Assembly (NCBI GenBank): GCA_003154635.1
Contig: PMDX01000288.1
Coordinates: forward strand, 2,705-15,064
Direction of reading: 5' to 3'
Source of the DNA: Actinomycetota bacterium
GTDB taxonomy: Bacteria > Actinomycetota > Geothermincolia > Fen-727 > Anoxymicrobiaceae
Length of the DNA: 12,360 nucleotides
How positions within the stretch are numbered: the stretch's first letter is position 1; every line of letters begins with the position of its first letter. The notes below the pieces were generated by a model. That model was given only the letters and a program-made list of their open reading frames with translations. It was not told the origin of the DNA and made no database searches. Made by a program: the position numbers and the translations under genes. Shown here one piece after another: positions 5,931 to 12,360 of this stretch.

Positions 5931-8414
5931 TTGACATTCGCAAGCGCCGAGAACGGAAAGATCAGAGTAGAGTTCAACAATCCCGGTGTCCATCCGTTTA
6001 TCACTCTATCCGTTCGCGGCGACGGAGCCTGGCTCCCCGTCATGCGGCTGGGAGCCAGGCACGTGCGGTACCTGCATAAAGGCGCGTCGTTTCCGCGTCT
6101 TGTGGTTAACGGCAACGAGGCTGAATCCGCCGGCGGGGTCCAGATGAGCGTACTGCCCGAAGGTGATGGTGCGGTGATCACCGATGCTCGCGGGGGGCTT
6201 TCCATCCGGACACGGCTGACGATTGAGCACGATGCGCCGCTCGTTCACGTCGTACACGCTCTCGTCCCGGACGAGGAGACGAAGGTCAACAGGGTCTTCG
6301 ACCGCTACGATTTCACGTACTGCCCCGGAGAAGAAGGCTGCGACTCGCTTGACTATCATTTCGTGCCGCACCTCAGGCCGCGGTCCGACATGGTTATCTC
6401 TGACCAGGTCTTTCGCTCACCCGTCGTGATGATGAGGCGAGAAGACGTGTTCTTTGCGCTCATTCCCGACCTCGAGCTCCTGGAGCCGGTGTACCGCACG
6501 ACCGGTGCGCGCTACTACATGGACTTCCTTGCCGCAGGCGGGGAGAACCTTTGTCCGAGCACGTCGTTCGGCCTGGGGCGGACGCGAGTCAAAGGCCACA
6601 CATACTTCGAGAACGACTTCCAACGCGAGACCAGGTTCGCCGCGGGCAGGGAGTTTGTCGTCGCTTATTATCTCGTACTGGACCGTAACGGGTTCGGCGC
6701 CGCTGACGTGGTTTCATTCCTGTGGGAGCGGTTCGGCAGGCGCTATCTCACCGGGGGTTTGCCTCAGGTGACAGGGTGGGACCGTTATGCCGCGGCCGGT
6801 CTCGAGCGTATGTTCAAGAGCCAGGATCTCTACAGACGTTTTTCACTCGAAGGCCAACCTTGCGGCGGGACGGTTGCGATGCACTTCGTCACGCGAAAAG
6901 GCGTGCGCTTGATGGACCTGGGCGAGCTGCGCCGGTACCTCGGATACCAGGACCTCGCTCTATCCGCATCGCGAGGCATAATCGAGTTTGTGAGCGAGCA
7001 TCCCTGTTCGAGCTTGCTCGAGAAAGCTCTGTACAGGTACGGACCCAAGGTACCACCCGGCATCATGTTTCAATCCTGGTTCAACAACCTGCGCAGCGCT
7101 TACGGGGCCTACTGGTTCGCCCGCAAGTGGCACGACAGCGAACTGCTTGAGAGCGCGCTTGCCGTAAAGAATCTGGCGATACTTGCTCCGCGAGACCATG
7201 GAGCTTCTCCCGCGGTCTGCTATGCGACCGACCAGGGGACGTACTGGTCCGCGGGCACGCGCGGTTTCAAACATTTCGACTGGCACCACACGGCGGACTG
7301 TGCCACTACCGGGTACTATATGACCCAATGGTTCAGGGACCATGAGGGCGATCCGAGACTGATCGGCAGGTGTCACGAGCTCGCCCTGTTCCTTATGTCC
7401 GTACAGCTTCCTTCTGGCGCGTTCCCCGCGTGGGTGAAACCTGACGGGTCCAAACCCATTTCGGCGCCGGAACTCCGAGAGAGCGCGACCACGGCGTGCC
7501 CCGCGATGTTTCTCGCCCAGCACTTCATGGTGGAGAATGACGTCCGCTACCTCGAGTCGGCTCTGAGGGCGATCGACTTCCTGGCGGCGGAAGTGATACC
7601 GGGTCAGAAGTGGTTCGATTACGAGACGTTCTACTCGTGCTCACGGAAGAGGCTGGGTTTTGTGGATCCCAACACGAAGACCGTGCCCCAGAATACGATG
7701 AGTATGTATTGGGCGGCAGAGGCCCTGCGCCTGGCGTTCATGGCCACGCTGGATCCCGATTATCTGCGGATGGGCCTCCAGGTACTCAACCACCTGTGCC
7801 TGTACCAGCAGGTGTGGGATCCGCCGTTCCTTTCCATCAACGCGTTCGGCGGCTTCGGCTCGATGAACACCGACGCCGAGTGGAACGACGCAAGACAGGC
7901 GCTGATGGCGCCCCTGTTCATGGATTACTACACGATCACCGGAAAGCCGGAGCATATGGAGCGCGGCATAGCAGCGCTTCGAGCCGCTTTCACGCTGATG
8001 TTCCTGGATGAGAACACGCTCGTTGCGCCCGGCAACATGAAGGACGCGCCGCCCGAAGAGACTGGATCCGTGGCGGAGAACTACGCTCATTTCGGTTACG
8101 ACCACAGGGTGCCGGGGTTCCTCGACTCGGATTGGGGGGCCGGGAGCGCCTGCCATGCCGCCGCATACGTCCAGAGGCATTACGGAGATATCTACGTAGA
8201 CCTCGACAGAGACGCGGCGTTCGGCATCAACGGGTGCAGGGTAGAGGATTTCAAGCTGGAGGGCCGGAAGCTGACCCTCCACGTCGAAAAGCAGATCGAT
8301 TCGGGTATCGAGGTGGCCGTCAAACTCGCGGGTGGACGCCGAGACCTGGACATAGTGGTCAACGGGACGCCTGCCAGAAAAGCCCCGCTTGGAGAGCACA
8401 AAGTGTTGCTGTGA
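5931..8414 (+). CDS. Large uncharacterised protein, glycoside-hydrolase-like
   Basis: I do not recognise the family. From the preferred TTG at 5931 the product is about 827 residues (835 from GTG 5907). It has no signal peptide or membrane segment, so it is probably cytosolic. The first third (to about 6760) looks beta-rich. The middle (about 6770-8000) is rich in amphipathic helices with many Trp, Tyr and Phe residues, in the style of an (alpha/alpha)6-barrel glycosidase or lyase. Acidic-aromatic clusters that could line an active site are FDWHHTAD (about 7276-7299), GAFPAWVKPDG (about 7417-7449) and NTDAEWND (about 7866-7889). The last 80 residues look like a beta-sandwich. It is the third gene of the rbsK operon, so release of a sugar that the kinase then phosphorylates is a reasonable guess, not a finding. 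A lyase or epimerase is equally possible. Confidence 0.8.
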   Translation: MTFASAENGKIRVEFNNPGVHPFITLSVRGDGAWLPVMRLGARHVRYLHKGASFPRLVVNGNEAESAGGVQMSVLPEGDGAVITDARGGLSIRTRLTIEHDAPLVHVVHALVPDEETKVNRVFDRYDFTYCPGEEGCDSLDYHFVPHLRPRSDMVISDQVFRSPVVMMRREDVFFALIPDLELLEPVYRTTGARYYMDFLAAGGENLCPSTSFGLGRTRVKGHTYFENDFQRETRFAAGREFVVAYYLVLDRNGFGAADVVSFLWERFGRRYLTGGLPQVTGWDRYAAAGLERMFKSQDLYRRFSLEGQPCGGTVAMHFVTRKGVRLMDLGELRRYLGYQDLALSASRGIIEFVSEHPCSSLLEKALYRYGPKVPPGIMFQSWFNNLRSAYGAYWFARKWHDSELLESALAVKNLAILAPRDHGASPAVCYATDQGTYWSAGTRGFKHFDWHHTADCATTGYYMTQWFRDHEGDPRLIGRCHELALFLMSVQLPSGAFPAWVKPDGSKPISAPELRESATTACPAMFLAQHFMVENDVRYLESALRAIDFLAAEVIPGQKWFDYETFYSCSRKRLGFVDPNTKTVPQNTMSMYWAAEALRLAFMATLDPDYLRMGLQVLNHLCLYQQVWDPPFLSINAFGGFGSMNTDAEWNDARQALMAPLFMDYYTITGKPEHMERGIAALRAAFTLMFLDENTLVAPGNMKDAPPEETGSVAENYAHFGYDHRVPGFLDSDWGAGSACHAAAYVQRHYGDIYVDLDRDAAFGINGCRVEDFKLEGRKLTLHVEKQIDSGIEVAVKLAGGRRDLDIVVNGTPARKAPLGEHKVLL

Positions 8415-8447
8415 GCAGGGGGCTGGCTCTGAACCCGAATCGGGAGT

Positions 8448-8540
8448 CTACTTCTTGTTCTTGTGACGGTTCTTCTTGAGTTGCTTCTTGTGCTTCTTCT
8501 TGCGCATCTTCTTGCGCCGCTTCTTGACGACTGAACTCAT
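8448..8540 (-). CDS. Small ribosomal subunit protein bS22 (AURKAIP1/COX24 domain)
   Basis: A 30-residue, extremely basic protein: 14 Lys (all AAG), 4 Arg and 2 His. It begins MSSVVKKRRKKM and continues RKKKHKK, which fits the bS22 pattern known from mycobacterial ribosomes (GSVIKKRRKRM..KKKHRK) and the related mitochondrial mS38/AURKAIP1 domain. In that family the peptide is a component of the small ribosomal subunit. The mycobacterial protein has about 33 residues, so the length is right. The start is ATG; AGGGG lies rather far upstream (about 14 bases), so the ribosome binding site is weak. It is downstream of the histidine kinase on the same strand but about 100 bases away, with its own promoter-like sequences, and it converges with the preceding plus-strand gene with 33 bases between stops. 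The gene supports an actinobacterial origin. Confidence 0.88.
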   Translation of the reverse strand: MSSVVKKRRKKMRKKKHKKQLKKNRHKNKK

Positions 8541-8573
8541 CTAATCTGTTATTTCCCCTCTTCCGGGTACATG

Positions 8574-8602
8574 ACAATACAACAGGGAGAATCCTACCAC
8601 AA
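8574..8602 (-). promoter_or_regulatory. Promoter region of the bS22 gene
   Basis: Two overlapping minus-strand readings are possible. One is TTGTGG (8597-8602), a 17-base spacer and TATTGT (8574-8579), a near-standard housekeeping promoter. The other is the extended -10 TGGTAGGAT (8591-8599). Either gives a short leader of about 30-45 bases. The rest of the 8541-8643 gap shows nothing else. Confidence 0.45.
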
Positions 8603-8643
8603 AGAAAGCGTGAGTGGCACGTCCTGGCAAGGTTGGCCGCGCG

Positions 8644-11600
8644 TCAGGCCGGCGTGACGTAGTCCTGAAGCGTGAACTCGAAGCGCGCGCCGTTGTCGTT
8701 GAACGTGCGGATCGTACCGCTGTACACGTGGACGATCTTCTCCACCGTCGCGAGGCCGATGCCCGTATTGCCCTCCGCGGTCGCGTAGAACGGCAGGAAG
8801 ATCTTGTCGATCGCCGCCGGGTCGATACCGCTGCCGTTATCGTAGACAGAGTAGCAGTGAAGGCCGACCTCGTTGCGGCCTTTGTATGAAACGTGTACCT
8901 CGGGCTTGCGATTATCGTTGTGGCTTATCGAGTTCTGGACGAGGTTTGAGAAGAGCTGGTACATGTGCGTCGGATTCGCGATCACGTGTCCCAGGTTCGC
9001 GTCGAGCTTTATCTTGAACTTGCGTCTTTTGATCTCTTCCGCCCGTTCGCCAAGGACGCGCTCGATGACAGGGGCGATGTCCACGTCGCTGACCTCCCAC
9101 GGATTCTGACCTGCCTCGGCGAGATCCAGAAGGTCGTCGATGAGGGCTGCCGATTTCTTGACGTTGGATTCTATGATGCCGACGAGCTCTTGAGCGCTCC
9201 GGGTCGCCTGTTCGTTCCACTCGCCTTTCGAAAGGCCTCGCAGCGCGAGGGCGGCAGCCATCATTGAAGACAGCGGGCCCTTGAGGTCGTGCGATACCAC
9301 ATGGGCGTAGCCTTCGAGCTCGTTGTTCAGTACCTGGAGCTCGTGCTCAGCTTTATTGCGCTCGGTCACGTCCCGGATTACGTCGATGTACCCCCGTGGA
9401 TTGCCGTTACGGTCCTTGAGTACGGCCGAGTTAACCTCGCCGATTATCAAAGTGCCGTCCTTCCGGCGAATGGTGAGCTCGACGTTTCTGACGGCGCCGT
9501 CCTCCAGGACTTTACCCACGGTCATCACGACTTTTTCCCACTCCTCGGGAGGAACGAGCTCGCGACCGTTGATGCTGATGATCTCGGATTGATCCTCGCA
9601 TCCGTACAGGTCGGCCGTCGCCCGGGAGCAATCGATGACGTTACCTTCCAGATCGAAGACAGTGACCGCATCGGGTGAGGCGTAAAGGAGCGTGCGATAG
9701 AGCTCCTCGGATTCGCGGAGCACGTCTTCGGCCCTTTTCCGGTCGGTGATATCCCTGATAATGACAGTGAAGTTAATTTGGCCACCTACCTTCCAGGTGG
9801 AGCGCGAAAGCTCCATAGGGAACTCGGTGCCATCGGTGCGCAGGCCGGCCATCTCGAAGATCCTGCTGGGAGTCTTGTCTTCTGTCGCCTCGCGTAGCAT
9901 CGACGGCATTCGGGCTTCTCGCAGGCGCTCCGGGAGGATGGCGGTCAGGGGCTTGCCCATCATCTCGTCAGCTCTGTATCCGAATATATGCTCGGCGCTG
10001 GCGTTCCAGAACGTAATCAGGGCGTCGCTGTCGGCGCAGATTATCGCTTCCATTGCGGTTTCGGCCACTGACCTGAAGCGCTCCTCGCTATCCTGCAGCT
10101 TTTCGAGGGTGCGGCTGTCGCGAAGCGCAACCGAGGCGACCTCGCCGAATGCCGAAGCCATGAGCGCGTCACGGCCGGTGAAGCCACCAGGCTTATTTGC
10201 GAAACCGATCATGCCGGCGGGCTCGCCGTCGACCAGAAGGGGGGCGATAAGAACGCTCTCGACCTTGAAAGGCTCCCCGGGCATCCGCCTGGCCCAATCA
10301 CTGTTCGGGAAGTCGTTGTGGTAAAACGCCTTGCCGGACCTGAAAGCCGGCGTGATGAACTGGTCGACAGGCATGCGGCTCAGTGAATCGAAGCTCGTGC
10401 GAAGCGCTTCCGGTTCGACGAAGAGGATCTCGGACGCGTCGTTTTTCTCATTGAGCAAGGCCAGGTAACCGGAGTCCGAACCAACGAGCTTCCAGCAGAG
10501 GCCAAAGATGTCTCTCGCCGCTCTATCGAAATCTTTTTGCTCCAGGACGAGGCGTGTGCTCTCGAGCAACGCGGTGATCTCTTCGCGGCGCTCGTTGGTA
10601 TCTTTGATGACGTTTCTCAAGGCGTCCTCGGCGCGCTTGCTCTCAGAGATGTCGCGGCAGGTCCCGGCGACTCCGAGGGGTTTGCCGTCGCGGTCCCTGA
10701 TCAGTGAGCCTGTCATCTCGTATGGGATTTTACGGCCGTCTTTGTTTATTATCATCGCGTCGAGCTTGCGAGACTCGTCGGTCCGCGCGACGTCTTCGAT
10801 CAGGGTCCTGAGGCGCATGTAATCTTCTGAGGAGAGGAACTCGTAGGAGCGCATTGCCCTGATTTCCTCGTCAGAATAACCTGTCACCTCTCCCAGGCTG
10901 CGGTTCCACTTGTAGAAGCTGCCCGAGATGTTCGCAACCACGAAGATGTCCTGGATCGCGTCGAGCGCGTCGTCGGTAAAAGCCCGCTCGTCGTCGAGAG
11001 CCTTCTTAGCCGAAATCCGCTCGCTGATATCGCGCGACACGACGATGTAGCGGGTGCCACGGCGGGTTATCACCTCTTTTGCGGTCATCTCAACGGGAAC
11101 GACGCTGCCGTCTTTTCGAACGTTTTCGAATACTATGCGAGCGCCTTCTACGAGCGTGGCAACGGCTTCCTCGAACTCAGATCTTCTCGCTGGTGGGACG
11201 AGATCGAGGGCGGACTTGCCCCGGAGTTCCGAGACCTCGTAACCAAGCATCCGGCACGCAGCCCTGTTGGCGTCTTCTATGATGCCCTCGGGTGTCTCGA
11301 TAAAGAGCAGGTCAGAGGCCTCGTTGAAGAGCGTGTGGTAGAAAGCCTCGCTCTCGCGAACGGCTTCGACGGCTTTGACCAGGATGTATTCGTGAAGAGC
11401 TTTTGTAACGGCCTCCGGGAGAGTGGTTGCCAGTTCTTCGTTCTTGACTATGTAACCCACCGCTCCACGCTGGAATGCGAGCGAGGCTATGTTCTCGTCG
11501 CCGCGCCCGGTGATCATTATTACCGGAGGATGCTTTTCCGAGGCCGTTATCTCGGACAGGAAATCCAGGCTTAATCCGTCCGGGAGCTTGTAGTCGAGGG

Positions 11601-11772
11601 TTATAAGGTCGAACGTAGACCCACGCATTCTCACGCGGGCCTCGTCAAGACTGTTGGCTATCTCGACTTCCGCCGACGATTGTACCTCCAGCAGTTGCCG
11701 GAATACGTCCGCTGTTTCAGGCTCGTCCTCAATTATCAGTATTTTTGGGTGGCCATCCGGTTCGGGTTCCAT
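8644..11772 (-). CDS. Soluble multi-PAS/GAF sensor histidine kinase with N-terminal receiver
   Basis: A 1042-residue two-component signalling protein without membrane segments. A receiver domain covers residues 10-125, with acidic E15/D16, phospho-acceptor D60 in LDYKLPDG, T88 and K110. PAS domains follow at about 141-252 and 262-375, a GAF domain at about 400-552, and two more PAS domains at about 562-675 and 686-803. The HisKA domain has H828 in VVSHDLKGPLS. The ATPase domain has the N box (N943, N947), DNGSGI (978-983) and NTGIGLA (1002-1008). All catalytic residues look intact. AGAGGTGA just before the ATG supports the start. No partner regulator is adjacent, so the output is unknown. The N-terminal receiver suggests it takes phosphate from, or is tuned by, another kinase. 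The signals sensed by the PAS and GAF domains cannot be told from sequence. Confidence 0.93.
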   Translation of the reverse strand: MEPEPDGHPKILIIEDEPETADVFRQLLEVQSSAEVEIANSLDEARVRMRGSTFDLITLDYKLPDGLSLDFLSEITASEKHPPVIMITGRGDENIASLAFQRGAVGYIVKNEELATTLPEAVTKALHEYILVKAVEAVRESEAFYHTLFNEASDLLFIETPEGIIEDANRAACRMLGYEVSELRGKSALDLVPPARRSEFEEAVATLVEGARIVFENVRKDGSVVPVEMTAKEVITRRGTRYIVVSRDISERISAKKALDDERAFTDDALDAIQDIFVVANISGSFYKWNRSLGEVTGYSDEEIRAMRSYEFLSSEDYMRLRTLIEDVARTDESRKLDAMIINKDGRKIPYEMTGSLIRDRDGKPLGVAGTCRDISESKRAEDALRNVIKDTNERREEITALLESTRLVLEQKDFDRAARDIFGLCWKLVGSDSGYLALLNEKNDASEILFVEPEALRTSFDSLSRMPVDQFITPAFRSGKAFYHNDFPNSDWARRMPGEPFKVESVLIAPLLVDGEPAGMIGFANKPGGFTGRDALMASAFGEVASVALRDSRTLEKLQDSEERFRSVAETAMEAIICADSDALITFWNASAEHIFGYRADEMMGKPLTAILPERLREARMPSMLREATEDKTPSRIFEMAGLRTDGTEFPMELSRSTWKVGGQINFTVIIRDITDRKRAEDVLRESEELYRTLLYASPDAVTVFDLEGNVIDCSRATADLYGCEDQSEIISINGRELVPPEEWEKVVMTVGKVLEDGAVRNVELTIRRKDGTLIIGEVNSAVLKDRNGNPRGYIDVIRDVTERNKAEHELQVLNNELEGYAHVVSHDLKGPLSSMMAAALALRGLSKGEWNEQATRSAQELVGIIESNVKKSAALIDDLLDLAEAGQNPWEVSDVDIAPVIERVLGERAEEIKRRKFKIKLDANLGHVIANPTHMYQLFSNLVQNSISHNDNRKPEVHVSYKGRNEVGLHCYSVYDNGSGIDPAAIDKIFLPFYATAEGNTGIGLATVEKIVHVYSGTIRTFNDNGARFEFTLQDYVTPA

Positions 11773-11781
11773 CTTTCACCT

Positions 11782-11796
11782 CTGCGCGAGGCGCAG
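11782..11796 (-). other. Small hairpin touching the kinase ribosome binding site
   Basis: CTGCGC-CTC-GCGCAG, a perfect 6-base-pair stem with a 3-base loop, ends two bases inside the AGAGGTGA ribosome binding site of the histidine kinase. It could lower translation, but such short GC stems are common in GC-rich DNA. Confidence 0.3.
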
Positions 11797-11841
11797 TTCG
11801 CGAGCGTTATCGGCTCATGAAGGTTGAGAAGATTCAGCCGC

Positions 11842-11909
11842 TTTTCCAATAAGAAACAATATCCCTTGATAAATAATATCACAACCATTGCCCTCTGGAT
11901 TTTTCCAAT
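11842..11909 (-). repeat. Two direct ATTGGAAAA repeats flanking the kinase promoter
   Basis: The 9-base word ATTGGAAAA occurs on the minus strand at 11901-11909 and again at 11842-11850, 59 bases apart. The upstream copy lies about 17 bases above the -35 box; the downstream copy covers the expected transcription start. The stretch is unusually AT-rich for this window. They may be binding sites for a regulator, or chance in AT-rich DNA. Confidence 0.35.
11856..11884 (-). promoter_or_regulatory. Promoter of the histidine kinase gene
   Basis: Minus-strand TTGTGA (11879-11884), a 17-base spacer and TATTGT (11856-11861). Transcription would start near 11849, leaving a leader of about 77 bases. 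The pattern is nearly identical to the one upstream of the bS22 gene. Confidence 0.55.
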
Positions 11910-11917
11910 TTCAAGAT

Positions 11918-12216
11918 TTACAGGTCATCGAGAGAGAATACTTCGGTGGCCGGCCATCTCTCGCGTGCGGGTAGCAGGTCGGCGGCAATCTTGTCCAAAT
12001 GAACGCTGTATACAAGTGGAAAACGCGTCCTGGTCAGCAGCAGAATCTGCAACCCATCGGGATATCTATCCAGATGGCCGCGAGAGGGATGTCGGAATCG
12101 CACGGCTCTTCCATCCAGTAGAAGAGGTCCTCGGCGTCTAGATACTCCTCACTTTCGACGACCGGACGCGAACCTGTCCCGCCCGGCCTTTCACACAACT
12201 TGCGTTCTTCCGGCAA
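11918..12216 (-). pseudogene. Small gene of unknown function with an apparent -1 frameshift
   Basis: A real gene start is visible: TTG at 12216, 8 bases after GGGGAGG (12225-12231), itself just downstream of a promoter-like TGGTAGAAT. The frame reads about 54 residues with normal codon use, including SEEYLDAEDLFYWMEEP and AAIWIDIPMG, then reaches a TGA at 12034-12036. From near 12055 the coding look passes to the -1 frame (LQILLLTRTRFPLVY... to SLDDL), which stops with TAA at 11918-11920. One extra G in the GGG run at 12053-12055 would join the two into a protein of about 99 residues. No canonical slippery heptamer is present, so mutation or sequencing error is likelier than programmed frameshifting. 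I do not recognise the product; it is acidic at the N-terminus and has no signal peptide. A second, independent short gene starting with GTG 12103 is less likely. Confidence 0.5.
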
Positions 12217-12224
12217 TTTCTTAA

Positions 12225-12231
12225 CCTCCCC
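12225..12231 (-). promoter_or_regulatory. Strong ribosome binding site for TTG start at 12216
   Basis: GGGGAGG, 8 bases before the TTG. It is the main evidence that the small broken gene is, or was, translated from here. Confidence 0.65.
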
Positions 12232-12240
12232 ACAACAGTA

Positions 12241-12249
12241 ATTCTACCA
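12241..12249 (-). promoter_or_regulatory. Extended -10 element upstream of the small gene
   Basis: Minus-strand TGGTAGAAT, the same TGGTAnnAT form seen upstream of xylB, the aldolase, rbsK and bS22. Transcription would start near 12234, almost at the ribosome binding site, so the leader would be very short. Just upstream is a run of seven T (12249-12255). Confidence 0.4.
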
Positions 12250-12272
12250 AAAAAACCTCACCCCGACCTTGG

Positions 12273-12360
12273 CTAAAGGACGCCGGTGGCGATGAGGATG
12301 CCGAACGCGATGAAGACAACGCCGGAGGACCACCTGATGTATTTAGACGGTACGACCCGG
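12273..12360 (-). CDS. C-terminal end of a membrane protein, possibly TMEM165/GDT1 family
   Basis: The last 28 codons of a gene that enters from the right edge, ending in TAG at 12273-12275. The peptide has a basic-polar stretch (RVVPSKYIRW) followed by one hydrophobic helix (SSGVVFIAFGILIATGVL). This resembles the end of TMEM165/GDT1 (UPF0016) proteins, predicted manganese or calcium exchangers, where a short arginine/lysine loop precedes a last TM helix with a GxLFIxFG-like core. LysE-type and other small exporters can end in a similar way, so the family call is tentative; that it is the end of a membrane protein is fairly sure. It lies upstream of the small frameshifted gene on the same strand, 56 bases from its TTG. 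Confidence 0.6.
   Translation of the reverse strand, partial: RVVPSKYIRWSSGVVFIAFGILIATGVL

Noticed and set aside
5042..6205. 387-codon minus-strand frame
   Set aside because: It is antisense to the potassium channel and the next gene, spans their junction and has no domain features.
7641..8399. 252-codon minus-strand frame
   Set aside because: It is antisense to the large plus-strand gene and lacks a credible start or motif.
8434..8444. CCCGAATCGGG as a terminator between converging genes
   Set aside because: The stem is 5 base pairs with a 1-base loop and has no T run, so it is not a credible terminator.
8359..8577. Minus-strand frame encoding a Gln/Glu-rich repeat protein
   Set aside because: It is another frame of the AAG-rich bS22 gene; the repeats are lysine codons read out of frame.
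12036..12062. Programmed -1 ribosomal frameshifting in the small gene
   Set aside because: No X-XXY-YYZ heptamer lies in the zero frame in the overlap, so a simple one-base loss is the better explanation.
11824..12141. 105-codon plus-strand frame in the region upstream of the kinase
   Set aside because: It crosses the kinase promoter, has no ribosome binding site that I can see, and its sequence looks random; the minus-strand gene explains the region better.
12249..12275. Run of seven T after the membrane protein as an intrinsic terminator
   Set aside because: No stable GC stem directly precedes the T run; only a 4-base-pair CCTT/AAGG stem is nearby.

Overview
The window is GC-rich chromosomal DNA. 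It probably comes from a deep-branching member of the phylum Actinomycetota. The best clue is a 30-codon gene at 8448-8540 (minus strand) for a homologue of the small ribosomal protein bS22, which is typical of actinobacteria. Frequent TTG starts and strong GGAGG-type ribosome binding sites fit this, but the assignment is an inference. I see no phage, insertion sequence, CRISPR array, tRNA or rRNA.

Layout. A xylulokinase gene (minus, 3' end cut by the left edge) is divergent from a class II aldolase/epimerase gene (plus); a palindromic promoter-like element lies between them. A minus-strand pair follows, a DUF72 protein and an Fpg/Nei-type DNA glycosylase, whose genes are 4 bases apart. Divergent from that pair is a plus-strand three-gene operon: a ribokinase-like PfkB sugar kinase, a two-TM potassium channel with an RCK domain, and an unrecognised protein of about 827 residues that looks like a cytosolic glycoside hydrolase. 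This operon converges on the bS22 gene. A 1042-residue soluble sensor histidine kinase (receiver, PAS, PAS, GAF, PAS, PAS, HisKA, HATPase) occupies 8644-11772 on the minus strand. Upstream of it, on the same strand, are a small gene that appears broken by a one-base frameshift and the last 28 codons of a membrane protein resembling the TMEM165/GDT1 family.

Function. Xylulokinase, class II aldolase, ribokinase and the hydrolase-like protein suggest pentose or deoxy-sugar salvage, but they lie in separate transcription units and no sugar transporter or dedicated regulator is in view. The histidine kinase has no response regulator beside it; its own receiver domain is at the N-terminus.

Regulation. 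TGGTAnnAT, which reads as an extended -10 box, occurs just upstream of five genes (twice as one shared palindrome). A second form, TTGTGR-17-TATTGT, precedes the histidine kinase and the bS22 gene. I found no clearly undescribed multi-gene system. The most useful leads are the bS22 gene, the symmetrical divergent promoter, the kinase-channel-hydrolase operon and the frameshifted gene.
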